Below, piece after piece: positions 55,326-64,000 of a stretch of 64,000 nucleotides of DNA (positions within the stretch are counted from its first letter, which is position 1; the number at the start of each line of letters is the position of its first letter). The translations under genes and the position numbers were made by a program. The stretch comes from Serpula lacrymans var. lacrymans S7.9. Lineage: Eukaryota > Basidiomycota > Agaricomycetes > Boletales > Serpulaceae. The notes under the pieces are model-generated. The model did not search any database. It saw only the letters and a program-made list of their open reading frames with translations, and was not told the DNA's origin. The stretch is taken from contig NW_006763306.1 of the NCBI RefSeq assembly GCF_000218685.1, positions 306,835 to 370,834 of the forward strand, written 5' to 3'.

Positions 55326-56549
55326 ATGTCCTTCGAAGCATGGAGAGAGACCAACCCTGACATGATCGGATCGACCGACATGTCCGATTTGCAAGACACA
55401 TTACCGCGTACTCCGCAAGACGCACCATCGCCGGCACGCGACCAGCAGCAGCAGATGCACAATCTGCAGAACTTAATAATGATGGCAGTCAACACAGCGA
55501 TCGCAGAGAACAACGAATTATGGGAAGAAAGATTCTCATCAAAAGACGCAGAAGTAGTAGAATTGCGGAGAAGACTCGCAGAGACAGAAAGGAGGCAGCC
55601 TTTAGGAATGGGCCTGCCACGCGCACCAGAAGCCGAATTTAGAAAAACGGCATTAGCAAAACCAGAACCATACGACGAAGATAAAAAGAAGTTTCGAAGC
55701 TTCTCAGAATCTCTAGAACTTCATTTCAGCGCCAATCAGGCATACTTCTCCCGAGAAAAGAATCAGATAAGTTTTGCCTTATCATACATGAGCATAGGAG
55801 CAGCGGCTGCCCTGAGGACGGAGTGGGTAGAAAGAAGAAAATTAGCGGAAGAGAGATCAGATGGAAGAGAAATTACGATCCTAGAGAGCTGTGCTCATTT
55901 CGAAAGAACTCTCAAAGATCACTTTGCAGACACACACGAGGATGAAAGAGCGAAGTACAAAATCATGTACAAGAAACAAGGAACTCTGACGGCCCAAGAG
56001 TTCTTTGTAAAATTCGAGGAGTTGAGGAGACGGGCCGGTTATGAAGTCAAAAGGAACGAACAGTTTTTGATCACTCTGATCAGAAACAATGTAAATGGTC
56101 CGCTCATCAAACAGATCATTTACAGCGGAAACGTTCCCACGACATATGTAGAGTGGAAGACAAGGATCATCACAAATGATCATTTGTGGTGAGACCAGAT
56201 GGAGAACGAGAGGATGATGAAAGGATCGACCAGCGGCAGCTCCTGTACAGGGAACCGGGAACCCAATGGAAGATACCAAGAAAGGGGCGCTTCGGAGAAG
56301 AAGGCCGAGACGGTGGAAGCAAAGAAAGACGGCACGGGTACACTATACACCGGAGCCGGAAAAGAAATGGAGCTAGACAAGCAGAAGTTCCGAGTAGAAG
56401 GACGCTGCTTCAAATGCGGAGAAAAGGGCCATAGAGCCAGAGACCACCTAAACGGACAGGTACCAGAGAAAAAACCAAAGTTCGATCTCCGAGCAATGTT
56501 AGAAGCAATGCCGGAGGAAGAACGAGCCAAATTGCTCCAGGGTTTTTAA
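55326..56549 (+). pseudogene. gypsy-3 gag with one TGA
   Basis: ATG 55326 to TAA 56547-56549, interrupted by TGA at 56190-56192 (NDHLW*DQMENER), otherwise a single frame of 407 codons. It has a Gln-rich N-terminus, a coiled coil (EERFSSKDAEVVELRRRLAE) and a retrotransposon-gag region (FSESLELHFSANQAYFSREK; LKDHFADTHEDERAKYKIMY). The zinc knuckle reads CFKCGEKGHRARDH, with His where the last Cys should be. The gag stop directly follows the frameshift heptamer. Confidence 0.9.
56540..56546 (+). promoter_or_regulatory. -1 frameshift heptamer of gypsy-3
   Basis: G GGT TTT in the gag frame, followed at once by TAA. The -1 frame continues through PAATPRQTVPKNNVNRYV into pol. Confidence 0.75.
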
Positions 56550-59500
56550 AAAGGCCAGCTGCGACTCCTCGCCAGACTGTGCCAAAGAACAATGTAAATA
56601 GATATGTCTCTTTAACTGTCGATGATCTTGATGCCACATGTACTAGTAAAAACGAAAATAATATTGCATTATTTAAAGACGCACAAGATCTAAGACGAAA
56701 AGAGCAATCTATAAAAGAGGAGAACCTGAAAGGGAAACGGGTTGAAAAGATTCCCAAAGATGCGGCGCAGTCAGTACCTAAAGGGGATAGGACTGAAAGA
56801 AGCGCAGCAATTACAAAGGAGACAACTGAAACACAGAATGTTATGACTCAATTGGGTAGCATAACCGAAACTGATGCTTCGACTCGCTCCAAAGAGGTCA
56901 GGAACACCTCTGATAAAAACCTAGATAAAAAGAAAGATCTAAAAACACCATGGACAGCTGACTGGATAGCGGAAAGGCTCAGGGACCAAAAGGAAGAAAG
57001 ATCTATTGGTATCCTAAATAGCTGGACCCATAAGGAACAAGGACTAGAAGTCAATGCAGATCTGATAAAAGAACTAAACACTTTACCAATTCACGAAACG
57101 GTATTAGCATTGGAAGAACTGAGAAAGCCCAAACAGTTTATTTGTGGCACTCAGGGAAACCAAATGAATATCACCTGCAGACTGACAAACCTCGCGTCGC
57201 ATCAATCTACAACGATTGAAGCACTACTAGACAGCGGCTGTACCGGAAGTTGCATAGACAACAAATTTGTTGAAGAACAGGGATACGAAAGGCAAAGGAT
57301 CCCTAGACCGATTCCAGTCTATAATGCTGACGGCACTCTTAACCGAGATGGCAGTATTAAAGAATTCGTAGAACTATTAGTGGAGATTAATGACCATGCC
57401 GAAAGACTCCAACTGGCGGTTACCAACCTTGGAACCAGTAGGATGTTCTTAGGCCACAAATGGTTAAAAAAGCACAATCCCACAATAGACTGGAACTCAT
57501 CGAATTTAGACTTCAACAGATGTCCATCAGACTGCAACATGATGATAAGATTTTTCGATCCGGAAGAAGATCTTGAAACGTATTGCCCTGAGGTCAATCT
57601 CAAAGAGGGGGATAGAATCATCCAATTCAATTTCTTAAATATCAAAGACACATCCATTCCTGACGTAATGCATTATATCCGCACTCACGGCACAACAGCC
57701 CAACAACTTGCCGAAGCAGCAGGAAAAGATCAGAAAACAGGAGGTTTTGAAGGAATAGTACCAAAACACCTTCATGACTTCAAAGATGTCTTTGATAAAA
57801 AGGAATTCGATGCCCTTCCCGAGAAAAGACAATGGGACCATGCTATCGAGTTAATACCAGGTGATCACACGATAGACTGTAAAGTTTATCCTTTAGCATT
57901 AGGAGAACAAGAACAGTTAGATGCATTCCTAAAAGAGAATTTAGATTCAGGACGCATCAGACCCAGTAAATCTCCGATTGCCTCTCCTTTCTTCTTTATC
58001 AAAAAGAAAGACGGTAAACTCCAACCTGTACAAGATTATCGAAAGTTAAACAAAATCACCATCAAAAACAGATATCCACTACCTCTGATTAATGAACTTG
58101 TAGACAAGCTCAGAGGCGCCAAGTACTTCACAAAATTGGATATCAGATGGGGATACAATAACATTCGGATCAAGGAAGGAGACGAACATAAAGCTGCCTT
58201 TAGAACCAATCGCGGCTTGTTCGAACCGTTAGTTATGTTCTTTGGATTGACGAATTCTCCAGCAACTTTCCAAACTATGATGAATTCAATATTCAAAGAC
58301 CTAATCGATGAAGGAAAAGTAGTGATCTACCTAGACGATATCATGATCTCCACAAAGACAATTGAAGAACACCAAGCAATGACGCGACGTGTACTTCAAA
58401 TCCTTAGAGAACATCACCTATATCTAAAACCGGAAAAATGTGATTTCGAAGAAACAGAAACAGAATATCTGGGACTAATCATCTCAGAAAACAAAATCCG
58501 CATGGACCCGGTGAAAGTAAAAGGAATTCTAGATTGGCCGGAATGTACAACAAAGAAACAAGTACAAGCCTTTTTAGGATTCGTAAACTTTTATAGGAGA
58601 TTTATCGAAGGATTCGGATCAATAGCGAAACCGCTTACTAAACTAACCGGTAAAGAAGAGTTCATATGGGGTAAAGAACAAAAAGAAGCATTCAAAGATA
58701 TTAAAAAGAAAATCAGTTCAACCCCCGTATTAGCACTCCCGACCAATGACGGTCAATACCGAGTAGAAGCGGATAGTAGTGATTATGCTCTAGGAGCAGT
58801 ACTCTCTCAAGAACAGAATGGAGTCTGAGTCTGGAAACCAATTGCTTATTTATCAAAATCTCTAAACCCGACCGAAAGAAACTATGAGATATACGATAAA
58901 GAACTATTGGCCATTATGACAGCTTTAGAGGAATGGCATCACTACCTGATGGATGCCACGAAAGAGTTCGAGATCTGGACAGATCACCAGAACTTGACAT
59001 ATTTCAAACAACCTCAGAAGCTCAATAGACGGCAAGCGAGATGGGTTAGCGAACTGGCCAACTATCATTTCACATTACACCATAAGCCAGGAGCTACTCA
59101 TATCAAAGCCGATTTACTCTCCAGACGACCAGACCATGATGAGGGAAAGAATGACAACGAAAATGTTACCCTATTGAAACCAGAACTATTCTCTATCAAT
59201 ATGACTCTATCACACGAAAAAAGGCAACAGATAGCAATTGACGATGCCAAAAATATAGAGATCACAAGATGGATTCATAAAAGGATGAAAAACGTTGACG
59301 AACTCATTGAAAAGGTCAAGGACAAAATAGACAACCGCCAAGACGGCTGGTGGACCGATGAAGGACTCATTTACTTCAAAGGTCGCATGTATGTCCCAAA
59401 GGACCGAAAGCTCAGAGAAACGATCATGAGAGACAACCACGATTCCCCAATAGCTGGCCACCCAGGCCGGTATAAAACAAAGGAATTAATTACCCGATCG

Positions 59501-60919
59501 TATTGGTGGCCATATATGGATAAAAACATCCAAGAATACGTAACCGGTTGCGAAACATGCCAACGTACAAAAACAGATCATCAGAAAAAAGCCGCACCGT
59601 TACACCCGAATGAGATCCCAAGCCGCCCCTGGCAAATCATATCAATGGATCTTATTGGACCGCTACCAGAATCGAAAGGGTATAATACCATTATGGTGGT
59701 CATAGATCGATTCTCAAGAATGATCAGGATCATGCCGACTCATGCTGAGCTGAATTCAGAAGGAGTAGCGAGATTATTTAGAGACAACATTTTCAAACTC
59801 CATGGACTACCTGATAAGATCATATCAGACCGAGGAGTACAGTTCATCTCGAACTTCATGAAAGATCTCTATACAATGCTAGGTATAAAAGGAAACCCAT
59901 CTACTGCTTATCACCCACAAACCAATGGCCAGACAGAGAGAATCAACCAAGAGATAGAACAATATCTCAGAATCTTTGTTAACCATAAGCAGGATGATTG
60001 GGCAGACTGGCTACCACTAGCAGAATTCTCCTATAATAATAAAGAACACTCAGCTACTGGCTTTAGTCCTTTTTATTTAAACAACGGACAACATCCAAAG
60101 ACGGTAGAAGGAGTCAGAAAAGGAGTAAAAAGTGAGAGTGCGGAGGAGTTTGTAGAGAGGATGAAAGAAACGAGAGAAGAAGCAGAGAAATCTCTAGCAA
60201 AGGCAGCTGAGATTATGAAAAAATCATACGATAAGACAAAAAGGGAAAGTCTTGAGTATGAACCAGGAGATAAGGTTTACGTAGAAGCCGAACATATCAC
60301 AACGGATCGGCCATCAAAGAAGTTGGATGATAAACGACACGGACCATTCGTAGTCGAAAAGAAAACCGGTCCGGCAGCTTACAAATTAAAACTACCCGGA
60401 AAATGGAAAAATGTATACCTGGTATTCAATGAAAAAATCCTACACCCTTATAAAGAACCGACCTTTTCGGGACAACAAAAACCTAAACCTCCACCTCCTG
60501 CAGAAGTTGACGGACAAAGAGAATACGAAGTGGAACAAATACTTGACTCACAATTGAAACGTGACAAGTTAGAATATTTGGTACACTGGAAAGGATACGG
60601 AAAAGAAGAATGAACATGGGAACCTGAGCGAAATGTCAAAAACTCGCCAGAATTAGTCAAAGACTTCCACAATCATTTCCCATCCGCTCCACGCCGAATA
60701 AATATCTTACTTTGTTACAAAATGTTCGAAAACTTCACTAAACCATCTCACAATCACAACATATTCAATTGGGAAAACGGCAAATTAGAACCAACCTTTC
60801 TGGACGAAAGTCCTAAAGGGGGGGTAATGTCACGATCTCTTTCTCTTACACCTGAAACTTCACCTTTCCTCTCAAACTCAGATGTCGAGACTCTTATCTC
60901 TCCTTATCTTATCACATAG
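56546..60919 (+). pseudogene. gypsy-3 pol (PR-RT-RNase H-INT-chromodomain), two TGAs
   Basis: A single frame entered by -1 shift at 56546 and interrupted by TGA at 58826-58828 (in RNase H, before WKPIAYLSKSLNP) and 60611-60613 (in the chromodomain, GYGKEE*TWEPE). Domains in order: a long charged linker, protease LLDSGCTGSCID, RT with VVIYLDDIMIS, RNase H (VEADSSDYALGA; IYDKELLAIMTALEEWHHYL), integrase HHCC (H..H..CETCQRT), DDE core (DLIGPLPESKGYN; IISDRGVQF; HPQTNGQTERINQE) and chromodomain (YEVEQILDSQLKRDK). The frame then reads through the polypurine tract into the 3' LTR, ending at 60919. Catalytic residues appear intact, so damage is limited to the two stops. Confidence 0.93.
60815..60827 (+). 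promoter_or_regulatory. gypsy-3 polypurine tract
   Basis: AAAGGGGGGG followed by TAA immediately before the 3' LTR at 60828; it lies inside the pol reading frame. Confidence 0.8.
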
Positions 60920-61140
60920 CTTCCCTTTATCTATATCTAATCTCATCACGTGACATCAAGTCATGTGATTACTTACAAATCATCTTACCAAGCTACACGT
61001 TACATCCTCATGTCTATCAGTCAGCGCCTCATGGCTGACATGAGTTCTTACATATATAAGTAGACACTCAACGATGTACATACCTTAGCTTTTGATTTAG
61101 TCTTTATACAACCTGTTCAACTACCTGCTTGAGATTGACA
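60828..61140 (+). repeat. gypsy-3 3' LTR (313 bp)
   Basis: Starts TGTCACGATC and ends GATTGACA, with TGTCA/TGACA inverted ends. It contains a TATA box (CATATATAAG near 61052-61061) and a CACGTGA / TCATGTGA pair near 60945-60970. Confidence 0.85.
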
Positions 61141-61959
61141 TTGGGTCTGCCTGGTTTCTTCCAGTAGTGCAGCTCAGTCGTTATAGGAACAGATCGGAAC
61201 GCAAGGCCAAATTTACGCAAATCGGATTACGGTCCAGTAAAAGAAGAGACGGACATTCATTTTGACGATTGAAACCTGGTAACCTGACGGTACCAGGAAT
61301 ATCAAATCCAAAAATTTGTTGACAACTACAGCTCAGCTCTGTGAAATCATTGTCCTATCTCCACCTCATTCTGCACCATCAAGCCCCCTAAAAATCAAAC
61401 AATGCTTCCTCACCCCCCGAGTGAGAAGCCAGAAAAAGGCAAAAAAAGTGTTGCGTTCTGACTAAAATTCTACCACTATAGTATGATATCATCTCATAAC
61501 TTTCATGCCGCATCACACTAATCAATTTTCAAAAGGACACAAAAATAAAAATTTTGTTCAATATCATTCTGTAACATTACTTTTATACCAAACAGTTACA
61601 TGTACTCCTCCAAATTCCTTCTCTACTGGAATGATTGTAACCTTCAATTTTTTGAAATAAATCTATGTTTGTAAACTGCTCCTATAACCAAATTCAACAA
61701 AACAAGGTGACTGCCGGCGCAGCTCGGCCATTTTCTAGTTCAATAATACAGTCTTTTGATACTAGACTGAGACTTGTTTTCTCAGGTGAAAATTCATATC
61801 AGTCTACACCAGGCTCTACTGATATGATTCATTCCAGATTACATACAATACATTGTATCATGGGCTATAGAGGGTAGTATCTAGTACACCAAACAGAGAA
61901 AACATACATATTGTATACAGCGAGTAACAACAGGGATGATATCTTCCACTCATTCCATT
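61141..61959. other. no gene assigned
   Basis: Spacer between gypsy-3 and the 3' end of URC1. No coding sequence recognised; it presumably contains the URC1 3' UTR near 61900-61959. Confidence 0.5.
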
Positions 61960-64000
61960 CTAGTGCTCAGTCTCTTCCCAGGTCCTGCCTACGGTTTTGA
62001 TCAAGTCGGCTTGAGTGATCTGTTTCCCGCTGGTGAAGTACCCTGCAGCAATCTTAGCATCTATTTCGACACGCGAATCAGGGGGGATGAGGTGCTCTGC
62101 GGGAAAAAGTGGGGTAAGATAAAACCATTGGGAATTGATTGGGGAACGTACCCGGGATATCATAACGCTTAAGGATGGGAATTCCAGATTGCACAATTGC
62201 ATCATATTTCCTGGCGGACGCACATCAGTCAATCATTCGAAATGAGAAGGGAGAAGGACGAACATGTCGCTCATTGAAACCATGTTATCGATCTTCTTAA
62301 TGCCAAGCCAGTGAAGGACGTCCGGCATCAATGCCTGGAAACGCATATCCTTCACTCCTGCGATGAGCTCGGTGGATTTGAAGTACTTATCGGCACTGTC
62401 CCCACCGCGCTTACGAAGATTGTACACGAGATACCTGACGTAGGATGAGAATACGTTATAATTAGCGAGCGTTGGAGCAGAGACGTACTTGGTAACTTCG
62501 CCGAGTGCACGGCCTTCCTTGCGGAAGTAAACGACTACGCCCACACCGCCTCGTTGAGCGCATCGGCAGCATTCTTCGATAGCAAAGGTGAGATAAGGCT
62601 TGCAGGTGCAGATGTCAGAGCCGAATACGTCGGATCCATTACCTGGGTGGATCGAAGTCGAGCAACTTAGTAAACAGTATTATGGGCAGCATGGATAAGC
62701 TTACATTCGTCGTGGACACGAAGGGTCAATTCTTTGGACTCGTCTGACAGTAAGGCCGGATTACCGACTGGTAGATAGTGATTGATCAGTGAGTGCTATG
62801 AGGAGGCGCGAGGTATGACTTACAAATGTATACAGTCAAACCCCCAATAGGAGGTAGGAAGACCTTGATATCAGGACGAGTGATGAGTTCGGGGTACATT
62901 CCTCCAGTATCTTCAAACAAGGCACGGCGAAGAAGGTTTTCCGAACTGTGTTACCGTCATCAGCATGCGCCACTTCGAAAATAAACAGGAATACTAACAT
63001 GCCAAAGCGTTCTGCAACGCCGGGCAGATACCAGACAGGTTCGACAGCTGCTTTGCTTATATTGACCTCAACGCCAGGGTCTAAATCGCTCACAGTTCCA
63101 TCTGGGTTCATCAACGGACGACTCTTGAGCACAACCTTCCCATCAATCGTGATATCCCCCTTCCTTGCTGCATCATCGATCTCACTCATCTTCATGTGAG
63201 CACGGGTGACGGCGATGCTGGGTCTGACATCCAATCCAAGCTCCTCGACCTCCTTTCGGAATACCTGAGGTACAAGATGTCCCCAAGGATCGAAAGAGAC
63301 GATCTTGTGTGGATCGGCCCATGCGGGCTGTGGTGGGATGGAGACGGGAGGCTCCGTTTGAGAATAATCGGGCTTGTGCGACGGGGAAAGAGTTCCCATT
63401 GCAATCGCAAGCGCGCGATAGATCGAGTAAGAACCAGAATGTGCACCGAGCGCATTGCGTTGCTTTATGGAAGACGGCAGACGAGAGGGTATGACTGGAC
63501 CACGGACGGAAGGGTCAGGTGCTCCCCAGTTGAGAGTAAAGGGCTTGTAACCATGTTGGTCGGGATAGGCTAGAAAGTAAAGTGGTGGTAAGCGACGAGT
63601 AGTTGGAGGCAAAAAGTACAGAGATGGGAGACGGAGAGTTCACGATTTTGGCGTTACTTCGAGCTGAACTACCGCTCACGCCACCCCCAACAACTGGAAT
63701 TATTTTCACCCGTGATACGTGATACATTGCATGACTTGTATAGACATGATACAACAACGTGGAAATCGAAGACGATAACATAACGCCTCTTTGGTGGCAA
63801 GCCTCCGTCTGCATCCCCCTGGGGTGACATGACTTACTGGTGAGCAATACTCTTCCAGGATAAAGGAGCTTCTCTCTTTCCTTATCGCTAGGAGCATCCT
63901 TGTGTTCTGATAAGGCCGCTATGGTTGGGACGGCAGGCGCAAGAACCGACTTGCTAGCCAGAGGCGACGAGGATAACAAGAGGTTCTGACCATTTGGAGA
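61960..64000 (-). CDS. URC1: URC1-type GTP cyclohydrolase II homologue, 5' partial
   Basis: Minus-strand gene. Exons (high to low coordinate) are 64000-63838, 63569-62999, 62945-62824, 62767-62705, 62642-62489, 62434-62264, 62210-62152 and 62096-61960. All seven introns are GT-AG and every junction keeps frame, giving 479 codons in the window; the true start lies beyond 64000. The first intron is 268 bp, the rest 53-62 bp. The product matches the fungal Urc1 family (uracil catabolism in Lachancea kluyveri), which has an N-terminal region (VLLTTYPDQHGYKPFTLNWG) before a RibA-like domain. The RibA-like metal-site motif ECNGSDVFGSDICTCKPY is formed across a splice junction. GGVGVVVYFRKEGRALGE corresponds to the GTP cyclohydrolase II substrate loop. 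The C-terminus ends VGRTWEETEH. No lesion is visible, so it is probably functional, despite its proximity to retroelements. A role in pyrimidine catabolism is inferred from the family. Confidence 0.9.

Larger units (their letters stand above)
55174..61140 (+). mobile_element. gypsy-3 chromovirus, 5' LTR missing
   Basis: A plus-strand gypsy element with gag, pol, polypurine tract and a 3' LTR (60828-61140). No 5' LTR is present: element E ends GCATGACA directly where a 5' LTR ending …TGACA would be expected. The flank after the 3' LTR is TTGGG, with no partner found. Coding is broken by three TGA codons only (56190, 58826, 60611). It is a different family from gypsy-1/2. Confidence 0.93.

Noticed and set aside
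55326..60613. Reassignment of TGA to a sense codon in this genome
   Set aside because: The host gene URC1 reads through eight exons without internal TGA, and TAA/TAG lesions also occur in the elements (for example 22971, 40038, 40227). Transition mutations in dead elements are a sufficient explanation.

Overview
The window looks like a repeat-rich stretch of a filamentous basidiomycete (probably Agaricomycete) genome. The evidence is short 50-60 bp introns in the host genes, chromodomain-bearing Ty3/gypsy elements, Ty1/copia and Helitron remnants, a kinase family typical of mushroom-type fungi, and a fungal URC1-type GTP cyclohydrolase II homologue. I cannot name the species; a Rhizoctonia/Ceratobasidium-like genome is only a guess. 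There is one assembly gap (27784-27967).

Host genes are few. A spliced protein-kinase-like gene lies at 17396-18778 (+). A carboxylesterase pseudogene that has lost its catalytic core lies at 19400-20509 (+). An unassigned minus-strand reading frame with an in-frame 69-bp tandem repeat lies at 15661-16040. A well-preserved URC1 gene is at 61960-64000 (-); I can place seven introns, and its 5' end runs off the window. Gene scraps are at 21-890, and an unrecognised minus-strand gene is present in two paralogous copies (9830-10960 and 51426-52895).

Everything else is mobile DNA. 1305-14922 is a mosaic of LTR-like repeats: a solo gypsy LTR (1720-2120), two copies of a 320-bp TG...CA element (2220-2539, 7654-7973), and copies A, D and C of an approximately 1823-bp LTR-like element (B at 27517 and E at 53351 complete the set of five). 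21250-26172 is a dead Ty1/copia element with intact target-site duplications. 2871-5965 recurs almost unchanged at 27517-30520.

32664-50698 is a nested stack. Its host is a repeat also seen, uninterrupted, at about 8750-11000. In it sits gypsy-2 (TSD TTACT). In gypsy-2's upstream LTR sits a dead Helitron (38834-50553). In the Helitron's Rep gene sits gypsy-1 (41889-48135, TSD CCTGG, 389-bp LTRs that look identical). Each layer can be removed on paper to restore the one beneath: a 411-bp LTR re-forms as 271+140 bp, and the Helitron reading frame rejoins. A third chromovirus, gypsy-3 (55174-61140), lacks its 5' LTR and abuts element E.

The elements show a common expression plan. All three gypsy elements place pol in the -1 frame of gag after a canonical slippery heptamer, and the copia element has a half-tRNA(iMet)-type primer site overlapping its gag start codon. 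Most coding lesions are single-base stops (largely TGA) and Asp-to-Asn changes. Gypsy-1 is the youngest and least damaged element, with a single stop in gag.
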